Shown here piece after piece: positions 9,612-20,258 of a stretch of DNA of 64,000 nucleotides. The notes below the pieces were generated by a model that worked only from the letters and a program-made list of their open reading frames with translations, was not told where the DNA came from and searched no databases. The stretch's first letter is position 1, and each line of letters opens with the position of its first letter. This stretch comes from Jeotgalibaca caeni (lineage in GTDB: Bacteria; Bacillota; Bacilli; Lactobacillales; Aerococcaceae). The position numbers and the translations under genes are program-made. The stretch spans positions 1 to 64,000 of the forward strand of contig NZ_JARBEA010000006.1 of assembly GCF_028863945.1 (NCBI RefSeq), written 5' to 3'.

Positions 9612-9647
9612 CTTTATGAGAAAAGTAATTAGAAAACACTCATTTTG

Positions 9648-9656
9648 TGGTACAAT
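9648..9656 (+). promoter_or_regulatory. asd promoter, extended -10
   Basis: TGGTACAAT is an extended -10 (TGn plus TACAAT). No good -35 is present 16-18 bases upstream, which an extended -10 can tolerate. The leader to the ATG is about 30 bases, too short for a lysine riboswitch. Confidence 0.6.
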
Positions 9657-9692
9657 AGATGGACATCAATAAAAGTGGAGCGTGATTACCTA

Positions 9693-10733
9693 ATGAAAAA
9701 ATATAACCTAGCTGTTGTCGGAGCTACGGGAGCAGTTGGACAAAAAATGATTCAGTTGCTAGAAGACACAGCGATTCCTGTTGGTTCCTTAAAATTGCTT
9801 GCATCGAAACGTTCTGCTGGAAAGAAAATCCCTTTTCGTGGTCATGAACTTGTCGTAGAGGAAACAACAGCGGATTCTTTTAGTGGAATCGACATTGCTC
9901 TTTTCAGTGCAGGAGGGGCGATTACAAAGTCTTTTGAACAAGCTGCACGTCAGAGTGGAGCGGTTGTCATTGATAATACGAGTGCTTTTCGGATGGATGA
10001 ACAAACTCCGCTTGTGGTTCCTGAGGTGAACCCCGATGCGTTACACACACATCAACAGTTGATTGCCAACCCGAATTGCTCGACAATCCAGATGGTTGTA
10101 GCCCTCAAACCAATTGAAGAGGCATTTGGCTTGGACCGTGTCATTGTGTCTACCTATCAAGCCGTGAGCGGAGCAGGATTGGAAGCATTGGACGAACTGG
10201 ATCAACAGAGTGAACAGATGCTGAACGGAGAAGATGCGGTTGAGGCAGCGATTCTTCCAGCTGCTTCAGACAAGAAGCATTATCCGATTGCCTTTAACGT
10301 GATTCCTCAAATCGATGTATTCGGCGAAGATGGCTATACATTGGAAGAATGGAAAATGATTAATGAAACGAAGAAAATCATGGGACGACCTGACTTAAAG
10401 GTGTCTGCTACTTGTGTACGTGTTCCTGTGAAATATGGACACTCCGAATCGGTCTATGTCGAAGTGAAAGAAGACGGAGTAACAGCGGAATCCTTGCGTG
10501 AAGTTTTACGGAACGCACCGGGAATCACCTTACAAGATGATCCAACCAATCAAGATTATCCACTAGCTCTTCATGCTGCTGGGCAAAAAGATACATTTGT
10601 CGGGCGCATTCGCAAGGATCCGAATGATGAAAGAGGATTCCATTTGTGGATTGTCAGCGACAATTTAGTCAAAGGGGCAGCTTGGAACTCGATTCAAATT
10701 GCTGAAAAGATGATTGAAATGAAGTTGTTATAG
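9693..10733 (+). CDS. asd: Aspartate-semialdehyde dehydrogenase
   Basis: 346 residues, the normal length. Reduces aspartyl phosphate to the semialdehyde for lysine, threonine, methionine and diaminopimelate synthesis. Shows the NADP-binding GATGAVGQ (about 10-17), SAGG, and the active-site cysteine in ANPNCST (C129). A start 16 codons earlier is open but lacks a site and would begin upstream of the -10 transcript start; GTGGAG precedes the chosen ATG by 12 bases. It stands alone, flanked by terminators. Confidence 0.95.
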   Translation: MKKYNLAVVGATGAVGQKMIQLLEDTAIPVGSLKLLASKRSAGKKIPFRGHELVVEETTADSFSGIDIALFSAGGAITKSFEQAARQSGAVVIDNTSAFRMDEQTPLVVPEVNPDALHTHQQLIANPNCSTIQMVVALKPIEEAFGLDRVIVSTYQAVSGAGLEALDELDQQSEQMLNGEDAVEAAILPAASDKKHYPIAFNVIPQIDVFGEDGYTLEEWKMINETKKIMGRPDLKVSATCVRVPVKYGHSESVYVEVKEDGVTAESLREVLRNAPGITLQDDPTNQDYPLALHAAGQKDTFVGRIRKDPNDERGFHLWIVSDNLVKGAAWNSIQIAEKMIEMKLL

Positions 10734-10736
10734 AGA

Positions 10737-10761
10737 GGAGGGACTCGTTCCCTCCTTTTTT
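10737..10761 (+). terminator. Rho-independent terminator after asd
   Basis: GGAGGGA (10737-10743) pairs with TCCCTCC (10749-10755) over a 5-base loop, followed by six T. Confidence 0.92.
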
Positions 10762-11062
10762 CTTCTATATAAAGCAAGCAAACGGATTGGAAAAAACGTT
10801 TTGTCAGACTCTTTTTTTGCATTTTAGTACATAATTTTCATGAATATTGTATAATGGGAGAAGGATAAATTTGATTGAACGGTTTATACAGTCTGTATGA
10901 TTTGAAAAAAGAAAAATGATCAAGAGTCTTCTTCGTGATGAGACTTGAAACGATTGCGCTTCTAAGGATAGAACAAAATCGTCTGAAGCCTCAACCCAAC
11001 TAGAAGTATTGATAGAAAGTCTTTTTCCTAAAAGGACAGCGAAAAAGAAGAAGAGGTGCAAT
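10762..11062 (+). promoter_or_regulatory. Gap before rnjB: promoter and structured leader
   Basis: TATAAT (10850-10855) is the likely -10; the -35 is poor. It would give a leader of about 200 bases. In it CAAGAGTCT (10921-10929) can pair with AGACTTG (10941-10947), and ACGATT (from 10950) with AATCGT (to about 10983). It matches no riboswitch I know and holds no convincing small ORF. Confidence 0.5.
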
Positions 11063-12739
11063 ATGAGTAAGATAAAAATCATTCCCTTAGGTGGAGTGCG
11101 TGAAAATGGTAAAAATATGTATGTAGTAGAGGTGGACGAGCTTATTTTCGTAATGGATTGCGGCTTGTTGCATCCAGAAACTGAGTTATTAGGGATTGAT
11201 GTGGTCATCCCCGACTTCACTTACTTAGAAGAAAATAAAGCCAGAATTGCTGGGATTTTCCTAACGCATGGTCATGAGGATGCGGTAGGAGCTCTCCCAT
11301 ACTTTTTAGAGAACATTGATGCTCCAGTCTTTGGTACTGAACTAACGATTGAGCTGGCTAAAATTGATGTAGAGAGTACAGGATTAGCGCCTGGCTTCAA
11401 TAATTATCACGTGATCAATGAAAAAACAGAGATTGAATTTGATAATGTAACGGTTAAATTTTTCCGTACCACCCATTCAATCCCAGATTCTGTAGCAATC
11501 TGTCTCGATACAAAAGAGGGCGCCATTGTTTATACAGGAGACTTCAAGTTTGACCAAAGTGCAACGAAGATGTATCGTACAGACTTCGGACGCATTACCG
11601 AGATTGGACAAAACAAAGTTCTGGCTTTATTGAGTGATTCGAGCGATGCAGAATCAATTGAAGAGAATGTCAGTGATTTACGTGTAACAGAAAAAATTAT
11701 TGATACCTTTAACAATGCAGGTGGACGTGTAATCGTATCATGCGTAGCAAGCAATATTATGCGAATTCAACAAGTATTCGATGCTGCTTACCAAACCAGA
11801 CGGAAAATCTTCCTAACAGGTTCCAAGTTGATCGAAACCATCGATGTAGCGATTAAACTTGAAAAGTTGATCCTGCCATCAAAAGAAGTACTGGTAACGG
11901 AGAAAGACTTAAGCAAATATCGTGATGATGAACTGGTTATTTTGGAAACGGGGCAGAGTGGAGAGCCAATTGAAACCTTGCAACGCATGGCAACGAATAA
12001 GCATAAACAAGTGAATATCAAGGAAGGCGATCTTGTTTATATTACAACAACTCCATCAACTGCGATGGAAACACTGGTTGCTAAAACAAAGAATATGCTT
12101 TACCGTGCAGGTGCAATGGTTGAAGAAATTTCCGATAACTTAAAAGTCTCAGGACATGCGACACCGAATGACTTGAAATTAATGATGAACTTACTACAAC
12201 CACAATACTTTATCCCTGTTCAGGGAGAGTACCGTTTGCTTGCTGCTCATGCAGAATTGGCGAATGAAGTAGGCATTTCCTTCAAGAATATCTTTATCCC
12301 TGGAAAAGGGGATGTTATTGAATATGCAGACAACAGAATGAGGATGTCTGGTCAAGTTCCGGCAGGCAATGTATTGATTGACGGAATCGGAGTAGGCGAT
12401 ATTGGAAATATTGTTTTGCGCGACCGGAAACTGCTCGCTGACAATGGAATTTTTGTTGCGGTAGTAACCATCTCTCGCCGTCAAAGCAAGATTCTCTCAG
12501 GTCCAGAAATTATTTCTCGCGGATTTGTTTACATGAAGATGAGCGAGGAATTGATTAAGGAAAGTGCGGATATTACTACAAAAGTAGTGGAAGAAAACTT
12601 AGAGAAAAAGGATTTTGACTGGGCAACGCTTAAACAAGAAATTCGTGATTCGTTAAGTAAGTTCTTGTTTGAAAAAACAAAACGTCGTCCCGTAATCTTG
12701 CCGATTATTATGGAAGCATCCAGTTACGTAAAAGAGTAA
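11063..12739 (+). CDS. rnjB: Ribonuclease J2-type metallo-beta-lactamase RNase
   Basis: 558 residues of the RNase J family: metallo-beta-lactamase core split by a beta-CASP domain, then a C-terminal dimerisation region. Takes part in mRNA turnover and 5' processing, normally in complex with RNase J1. The metal motif reads HGHEDA (H69, H71, D73, A74): the last His of HxHxDH is replaced by Ala. That substitution is typical of the weakly active J2 paralogue and is why J2 is preferred over J1. SGHATP later provides the beta-CASP His. An 18-codon longer start is open, but AAGAGGTG precedes MSKIKIIPLGG. Confidence 0.88.
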   Translation: MSKIKIIPLGGVRENGKNMYVVEVDELIFVMDCGLLHPETELLGIDVVIPDFTYLEENKARIAGIFLTHGHEDAVGALPYFLENIDAPVFGTELTIELAKIDVESTGLAPGFNNYHVINEKTEIEFDNVTVKFFRTTHSIPDSVAICLDTKEGAIVYTGDFKFDQSATKMYRTDFGRITEIGQNKVLALLSDSSDAESIEENVSDLRVTEKIIDTFNNAGGRVIVSCVASNIMRIQQVFDAAYQTRRKIFLTGSKLIETIDVAIKLEKLILPSKEVLVTEKDLSKYRDDELVILETGQSGEPIETLQRMATNKHKQVNIKEGDLVYITTTPSTAMETLVAKTKNMLYRAGAMVEEISDNLKVSGHATPNDLKLMMNLLQPQYFIPVQGEYRLLAAHAELANEVGISFKNIFIPGKGDVIEYADNRMRMSGQVPAGNVLIDGIGVGDIGNIVLRDRKLLADNGIFVAVVTISRRQSKILSGPEIISRGFVYMKMSEELIKESADITTKVVEENLEKKDFDWATLKQEIRDSLSKFLFEKTKRRPVILPIIMEASSYVKE

Positions 12740-12768
12740 TTTATTATAGTAGAGGAGCGAATAGATGA

Positions 12769-13350
12769 ATGGGTTCAAGTAGCTTAAAAGGATGGATAGA
12801 AGGAATCGCAGCTGCGATTGTTGCGCTCCTTTTAACATTTATCTCTCTACCAATAGGAGAATACACCATTGCATTGGCAGTGATTCCGTTGGTATATATT
12901 AGTTTAAGAAGAGGACTGGTGCCTGGATTATTTGCTGGTGCCTTGGCGGGTATTCTTGCCTACCTGTTTACTAGCACAGGTGACGATGTTGCGTCGAATA
13001 TTGTTCGAGAATTTGGTCCTCTGGCATTTATTGGAATCAGTGGTTTTTTTGCAAAGTTCACTCAACGTACCTTGCACAATAAGCGATTTTCCAATGCTGC
13101 CTTAAATATTACGACTGCATCATTCTTTGGTGCGTTCATTTACTTCGTTTGGATCTTGATTGATTCGGTTTTACTAAACGAAAATTCAATTATATCCTTC
13201 CTTCAGGTGGACGGAGTTTCTTTCTTGCTGACCTTCGCTACTACAGCAATTCTGTTGCTTGTACTTGCTAAGGCAGCACCAAACATGTTTGTCCCGAAAG
13301 ATACCCGTTTCCTTAGCAGGAAAGAGAAATCAAGACTACTAAATGATTAA
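12769..13350 (+). CDS. ThiT-like ECF transporter S-component (probable thiamine uptake)
   Basis: 193 residues with about six hydrophobic segments. The pattern LPIGEYTIALAVIPLVYISL followed by RRGLVPGLFAGALAGIL resembles the ThiT/YuaJ family, in which a substrate-binding membrane subunit works with a shared energising module encoded elsewhere. No TPP riboswitch precedes it; it lies 29 bases after rnjB and is probably co-transcribed. AGAGGAG is 12 bases before the ATG. An overlapping ATG 4 bases upstream hits a stop after five codons. The substrate is inferred; another vitamin is possible. Confidence 0.6.
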   Translation: MGSSSLKGWIEGIAAAIVALLLTFISLPIGEYTIALAVIPLVYISLRRGLVPGLFAGALAGILAYLFTSTGDDVASNIVREFGPLAFIGISGFFAKFTQRTLHNKRFSNAALNITTASFFGAFIYFVWILIDSVLLNENSIISFLQVDGVSFLLTFATTAILLLVLAKAAPNMFVPKDTRFLSRKEKSRLLND

Positions 13351-13359
13351 TGTGCAAGA

Positions 13360-13391
13360 AGAGATAGGAATTTGAATTCTATCTCTTTTTG
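13360..13391 (+). terminator. Rho-independent terminator after the ThiT-like gene
   Basis: AGAGATA (13360-13366) pairs with TATCTCT (13380-13386), extended inside by GAATT/AATTC, followed by a T run. Confidence 0.85.
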
Positions 13392-13429
13392 TTATTCTTA
13401 TAGAAACAATCAGGAGCGGAGTGAGTGCA

Positions 13430-14878
13430 ATGAATATATGGCAACAGGTTCTTCTTCTATTTTTCATTTTCAATATTATCGGTGCCATCTATACCGTGTT
13501 TCATGAAAAAAGAGATGTCGCAGCTACTTGGGCGTGGCTTCTGACATTGACTCTATTGCCCGGCATTGGGTTCATTATTTATTTGTTTATCGGCAAGAAA
13601 ATGACTGCTGGGCAGATTTATGACATCAAGATGCAAAAGAGTTTGGGGATGTCCGAATTAGCAGTGGTGCAAAAAGAACTGCTGGAAGAAAACGAAGGGG
13701 ATGGACCAGGAGACGATGACGAAAATCTTGTTAATACGGCTATCTTATTTCTAGAGAGTGATGAATCCATCCTAACCAGAGGAAACAAAGTAGAGATTCT
13801 TACAGACGCAGACCTTAAGTTTCAGCAATTTATTGCCGATATAGAAAGAGCGCAGAGCCATATCCATCTGTTGTATTACACCTTTCGTTCGGACACACTC
13901 GGCAGAAAAATAGTAGCTGCGTTAGAAGAACGAGCCGCTGCTGGTGTAGAAGTATTAGTTGTTTTCGATGCATTAGGTTGCAGGGGTAATGATCGACACT
14001 TTTTCTCACGGTTGGAGGAATTAGGCGGTAAAACACACGTATTCTTTGGTTCTCGCATCCCATTTGTGAACTTGCGGATGAATTACCGAAATCACCGTAA
14101 AATCATGATAATTGATGGAAAAGTAGCATACATGGGCGGCTTCAATATTGGGAAAGAATACATTGGGAAAGGGCCGTTAGGCAATTGGCGCGATACCCAC
14201 ATGCGTATCCAAGGGAACGCCGTACTGACCCTGCAGAGCCGATTCTTTATGGATTGGAATGCTGTTGTCTCTGAAGCAGACCTAAAAGGAGACGAAGACC
14301 GGTATTTTCCGATTGCGCCCAAAGTGGGAAATACAGCCATGCAGATTGTAGCAAGTGGACCGGAAAATGATGTGCAAGCCATTAAAATGGGTTTCATCAA
14401 GATGATCAGCCAAGCGAAAAAATCAATTTACATTCAAACACCTTACTTTATTCCAGACAGCAGTGTACATGAAATCATCAAAATTGCCGCTTTATCGGGT
14501 GTAGAAGTAAATATTATGATTCCGGCTAAACCAGACCATCCGTTTGTGTACCGAGCAACCGAATACTTCGCGAAAGACATTCTGGAGTATGGAGCAAACG
14601 TCTTTATTTATAAAGATGGATTCTTCCATTCAAAAGTATTAATCGTGGATGAGGAAATCTCCAGTGTAGGGTCGGCAAATATGGATGTACGAAGCTTTAA
14701 GTTGAATTTTGAAATTAATGCGTTTATGTACGATTCAAAAATTGCTCAAGAACTGATTCATCACTTCAAACGGGATTTACAAAAGAGCCAGCAAGTGGAT
14801 GCCGCTTATTTCCAAAAGCAATCCAAATGGCGTAAATTCAAGCAATCGTTCTCCAGATTGTTGTCCCCGATTCTTTAA
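13430..14878 (+). CDS. cls: Cardiolipin synthase
   Basis: 482 residues. Two N-terminal membrane segments (about 5-25 and 36-56) are followed by two phospholipase D domains with HKD motifs, HRKIMIID (H222) and HSKVLIVD (H400). It condenses two phosphatidylglycerols to cardiolipin at the membrane. The ATG at 13430 is preferred over the GTG three codons earlier: GGAGTG precedes it at 6-7 bases, and the length then equals typical ClsA. Single gene between two terminators. Confidence 0.93.
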   Translation: MNIWQQVLLLFFIFNIIGAIYTVFHEKRDVAATWAWLLTLTLLPGIGFIIYLFIGKKMTAGQIYDIKMQKSLGMSELAVVQKELLEENEGDGPGDDDENLVNTAILFLESDESILTRGNKVEILTDADLKFQQFIADIERAQSHIHLLYYTFRSDTLGRKIVAALEERAAAGVEVLVVFDALGCRGNDRHFFSRLEELGGKTHVFFGSRIPFVNLRMNYRNHRKIMIIDGKVAYMGGFNIGKEYIGKGPLGNWRDTHMRIQGNAVLTLQSRFFMDWNAVVSEADLKGDEDRYFPIAPKVGNTAMQIVASGPENDVQAIKMGFIKMISQAKKSIYIQTPYFIPDSSVHEIIKIAALSGVEVNIMIPAKPDHPFVYRATEYFAKDILEYGANVFIYKDGFFHSKVLIVDEEISSVGSANMDVRSFKLNFEINAFMYDSKIAQELIHHFKRDLQKSQQVDAAYFQKQSKWRKFKQSFSRLLSPIL

Positions 14879-14899
14879 GGGTAAAAATTGGTACAAAAA

Positions 14900-14970
14900 G
14901 ACCCGAAGGATGTGTAATCTCCTCCATCTTTAGGATGGGGGGAGATGGAACGCTTCGGGTCTCCCTTTAT
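14900..14970. terminator. Bidirectional terminator between cls and the YolD-like gene
   Basis: An outer stem GACCCGAAG (14900-14908) / CTTCGGGTC (14953-14961) encloses a second stem, ATCTCC (14917-14922) / GGAGAT (14941-14946), extended by CATC/GATG. A T-rich tail follows on the plus strand (CTTTATTTT) and TTTTTG on the minus strand, so it can serve both convergent genes. Confidence 0.85.
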
Positions 14971-14971
14971 T

Positions 14972-15322
14972 TTAGGAAACGGCAGGATTCAGTAATTGGA
15001 TAGATAGAATTTGCTCGACTTTTAAGAGATGTAAAACGGAATGGTTGTGGGAGTAAAAAGTGATTTGCTTCTTTTGATTCACTCTTGTACGGAAGGTTCC
15101 TTTTAAGAGCGATCGTGTATACTTCCCATTTGGTAATTTCTGTTCAATTGTAATGGAAACAAGTTGATTCTTCTCATAGGCTTGATGTGCAAAGCGGATG
15201 ACTTGATATAAAGGCATTACGGTCTCCGTAAGAGCAGGATTCGTAATTGATTGGATAGAAGATGGCTGTTGTGAAACTTCTTTTAGAAAGGAGCGAAAAG
15301 GATTTTCAAAGTAGTTTTCCAT
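14972..15322 (-). CDS. YolD-like protein, LexA-type SOS control
   Basis: 116 residues, soluble. The C-terminal half (about 38-113) shows a YolD-like pattern: a helix, then V-x-I strands, NGKY, an L-K-G-T-F strand, and a closing strand LLKVEQILSIQL. In Firmicutes YolD-like genes usually lie beside a Y-family polymerase (uvrX/dinP type) and are SOS-induced. No polymerase gene is adjacent here. Two SOS boxes flank its -10 (15334-15347, 15362-15375). GGAGG precedes the ATG by 8 bases. The family call is by pattern, not by a search. Confidence 0.6.
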   Translation of the reverse strand: MENYFENPFRSFLKEVSQQPSSIQSITNPALTETVMPLYQVIRFAHQAYEKNQLVSITIEQKLPNGKYTRSLLKGTFRTRVNQKKQITFYSHNHSVLHLLKVEQILSIQLLNPAVS

Positions 15323-15333
15323 GTCAGTGCCTC

Positions 15334-15347
15334 CGAACGTCTGTTTG
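15334..15347 (-). promoter_or_regulatory. SOS (LexA/DinR) box 1 of the YolD-like gene
   Basis: CGAACGTCTGTTTG matches the Gram-positive consensus CGAAC-N4-GTTCG except one base. It lies between the transcription start and the GGAGG site, where LexA would block elongation or initiation. Confidence 0.75.
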
Positions 15348-15356
15348 TATATCCTT

Positions 15357-15375
15357 ATTATAGAACATCTGTTCG
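15357..15375 (-). promoter_or_regulatory. SOS box 2 overlapping the promoter of the YolD-like gene
   Basis: AGAACATCTGTTCG (15362-15375) contains a perfect GAAC-N4-GTTC. The minus-strand -10 TATAAT (15357-15362) begins at the box edge, so bound LexA would occlude RNA polymerase. The two boxes are centred 28 bp apart. Confidence 0.82.
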
Positions 15376-15457
15376 TAAATGCAAGTAAAATTTTTTTTCG
15401 TTCTTTTTCTTCCTATTAACTATATTCTTTTCGAAGGTCGATTCGGATCACGGAGGT

Positions 15458-15486
15458 TTGAATGATTGTTGAAAAGGGGCTATAAT
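15458..15486 (+). promoter_or_regulatory. ntp operon promoter
   Basis: TTGAAT (15458-15463), 17-base spacer, perfect TATAAT (15481-15486). The leader before ntpF is about 40 bases. Confidence 0.78.
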
Positions 15487-15532
15487 ATTATTATTAGTGT
15501 TATTATTTTTAGAAACGGCGGGGGTGATATGC

Positions 15533-15839
15533 TTGAACACAATTGAAGAAGTAAGAAGAATAGAGCAAGAAGCTCAAGAGATGAAACAGTCTTATGAGCA
15601 GAAGTTAACAGATATGGAGAAAAATACTACGACAAAAATTGCTGAGATGAAAGCAAACATCGATCGAGATTTACGCGATCTCCAAAAAAAGCAAGATCAA
15701 GAGCGTGATGAAAAGTTGCAACAGTTAGAAAGAAAATTTGACAAGGAAACTGAACAAGAAACTCAGTCACTCGAACGTCTCTATAAAAATAAAGAAAGCA
15801 CACTTGTCGATATTGTTATTAAAGAGGTGATGAAACAGT

Positions 15840-15853
<14 letters not shown>
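15533..15853 (+). CDS. ntpF: V-type ATPase peripheral stalk subunit (NtpF, G/H type)
   Basis: 106 residues, almost wholly charged alpha helix rich in Glu, Lys and Gln, as expected of the long coiled-coil stalk that pairs with NtpE. The TTG start is chosen because GGGGGTGAT lies about 8 bases upstream; an ATG 6 bases earlier is in another frame and stops after five codons. First gene of ntpFIKECGABD; overlaps ntpI by 14 bases. Confidence 0.85.
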
Positions 15854-18307
<2,454 letters not shown>

Positions 18308-18332
18308 TCATGAATGGAGGGATGAGGGGTCT

Positions 18333-18920
18333 ATGAAAGAATTAGAAGCACTATCAAGTCAAATATTGAAACGTGTGAAAGAAGAAGGACAACAAAAGGT
18401 TGTTGAAAAGGAACAAGAGCTATCTTTGAAGCTGGAAGAAAGTCGGATGCGTTTTGTAGAACATCAAAGAGTGCAAACGGAATTGATGGAATCTCGTAGT
18501 AAAGAAGCTTTCGAACGTCAATCACAGTCTCTGGCGAATGCGAAGAGAAATAAACTGCTAGCCGAAAAACAACGAATTTTATCAAAGGTTTATCAAAGCG
18601 CAATTGAAAAAATGACAGAATGGGATGAAGTAACGTTCCAGTCATTTGTTCAATCGGTCTTAAAACAATTTGATGCTTCTGATTTGAACATTGTTCCAGG
18701 GAAGAAAACAGCACACTATTTCACACCTTCATTCGTATCTTCATTAGAAGAAACCAAACCAGCTCTTACGATTGCTTCTGAAACAATTCCGAATAAAGCT
18801 GGATTCATTGTGGAAGTGGGCGGCATTGATTATAACTTCTTCTTTGATCAAATCGTTGCAGAAATTAAGAAAGATTTCTCACCGAAATTAGCCTCCCTTG
18901 CATTTGAAGAAAATGAATAA
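18333..18920 (+). CDS. ntpE: V-type ATPase stalk subunit E
   Basis: 195 residues. A charged helical N-terminal half (about 1-105) that should form the coiled coil with NtpF is followed by a globular C-terminal domain that caps the catalytic head. Glu/Lys/Gln content and place between ntpK and ntpC match E. hirae ntpE. GGAGGGATGAGGGG precedes the ATG. Identification rests mostly on context and composition. Confidence 0.85.
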   Translation: MKELEALSSQILKRVKEEGQQKVVEKEQELSLKLEESRMRFVEHQRVQTELMESRSKEAFERQSQSLANAKRNKLLAEKQRILSKVYQSAIEKMTEWDEVTFQSFVQSVLKQFDASDLNIVPGKKTAHYFTPSFVSSLEETKPALTIASETIPNKAGFIVEVGGIDYNFFFDQIVAEIKKDFSPKLASLAFEENE

Positions 18921-18934
18921 GGGGTGAAGGATGA

Positions 18935-19939
18935 ATGAAAGATATTGATTACAAAGGAATCAATACATTAATCCGGACTTACGAGCTCCGACTCTTGAAA
19001 TCAGAAGAGATGGAGCGAATCTTGAAAGCCAGTAACTTGAGTCAAGCGCTGGATGTTTTGAATGGTACCGAGTATGACTTCGACCGCGAAGAAGTACTCC
19101 GTACGAAAAACATCAATGAGTTCTTGTTGAAACACTTAGCTGATGTATATCAAGATTTATTCGAAATCGTTCCAGATCCGGAAATCATTGAATTATTTAC
19201 ATTGCGCTATACGTATCACAATCTAAAGGTTTTACTGAAACAACATTTCTTAGGTGAAGATTTAGAGCATTTACTCATTCCAATTGGCCGTCAAAGTCTG
19301 GAATCGTTGAAGACTTTAGTTGAAACGGGTGAAAGTGATCAAGCCCATCCGATTATGGTAGAAGCGATTCAAATGGCAAAATATGATTATGAAGAGAGAG
19401 AATTAATAGAAGCCGTAACGGTTTATATGGATACGTACTACTTCCGTCATCTGCGAGACATTACCAATCGCGTAGACGATTCTTCCATTACGAATATTAC
19501 AGACACAATTATTGATCTCTATAATCTAAGTTCTGTCGTTCGCAGCACCAATCAAGGGAAACCGCGCAGTCACTTATACGCGATCTTGTCTTCAGCCGGT
19601 TCGATTCCTAAACAGGCGATTATGGATGAATTAATAAATGGTCCTATCGTGCTCTTGCGCAATCTATATAGCGGGAAGCCTTATGGCAATCAGTTAGAAT
19701 CTGTTATTGTCGATAACAAAGAAATCGATACGTTGAAACTAGATAAACTCATGGATGACCTTATCCATGAAGTTGTTTCAGAAGGGCTATACCAGCCATT
19801 TGGCCCAATGCCAGTTTTAGGATACTTATATGCAAAAGAAACAGAAGTTACGAATCTGCGTCTCTTATTAGTAGGCAAGGACAATGATATTGAAGAAGGA
19901 ACATTAAGAGAGAGGGTGCGACAAGTTTATGGCTCATAA
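18935..19939 (+). CDS. ntpC: V-type ATPase subunit C (socket for the rotor)
   Basis: 334 residues, all-helical V-ATPase C/AC39 type. It joins the central shaft (NtpD-NtpG) to the rotor ring of NtpK. The start [20 protein letters not shown] and the end with [20 protein letters not shown] resemble the family. GGGGTGAAGG precedes the ATG. Overlaps ntpG by 11 bases. Confidence 0.9.
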   Translation: MKDIDYKGINTLIRTYELRLLKSEEMERILKASNLSQALDVLNGTEYDFDREEVLRTKNINEFLLKHLADVYQDLFEIVPDPEIIELFTLRYTYHNLKVLLKQHFLGEDLEHLLIPIGRQSLESLKTLVETGESDQAHPIMVEAIQMAKYDYEERELIEAVTVYMDTYYFRHLRDITNRVDDSSITNITDTIIDLYNLSSVVRSTNQGKPRSHLYAILSSAGSIPKQAIMDELINGPIVLLRNLYSGKPYGNQLESVIVDNKEIDTLKLDKLMDDLIHEVVSEGLYQPFGPMPVLGYLYAKETEVTNLRLLLVGKDNDIEEGTLRERVRQVYGS

Positions 19940-20240
19940 AATAGGCGTAGTCGGTGATAGAGATTCCATCCTCCCTTTTAAGATACTCGGGTTCTCGGTA
20001 TTTGCTTCTAGTACACCTGCAGATGCAAGAGAAACCATTGACCGCTTAGCTGGAGAGAAATACGGCATCATTTATCTGACTGAAGCACTCGCTGCTGAAA
20101 TTCCAGATACCATCAAACGGTACGATGCGATGCTTACCCCAGCCATTATCTTAATTCCAAATCATAAAGGTTCATTAGGAATCGGCAAAAATCGAATTCA
20201 AGATAATGTGGAAAAAGCGGTTGGACAGAACATTTTATAA
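19929..20240 (+). CDS. ntpG: V-type ATPase central-stalk subunit (NtpG, F type)
   Basis: 103 residues with a Rossmann-like N-terminal start ([19 protein letters not shown]), the common opening of archaeal/V-ATPase subunit F. It binds NtpD in the central shaft. The start lies within ntpC behind GAGGGTG, implying translational coupling. Length matches E. hirae NtpG (about 103). Confidence 0.9.
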   Translation: MAHKIGVVGDRDSILPFKILGFSVFASSTPADARETIDRLAGEKYGIIYLTEALAAEIPDTIKRYDAMLTPAIILIPNHKGSLGIGKNRIQDNVEKAVGQNIL

Positions 20241-20258
20241 ATTTGGGAGGGAACTTAT

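Noticed and set aside
9612-9692. Lysine riboswitch upstream of asd
   Set aside because: The expected leader is about 30 bases and contains no such structure.
10804-11220. 138-aa minus-strand ORF across the rnjB leader
   Set aside because: It is antisense to the rnjB promoter and start, lacks a ribosome site and has low-complexity sequence.
12740-12768. TPP riboswitch for the ThiT-like gene
   Set aside because: Only 29 bases separate it from rnjB, far too short for a riboswitch.
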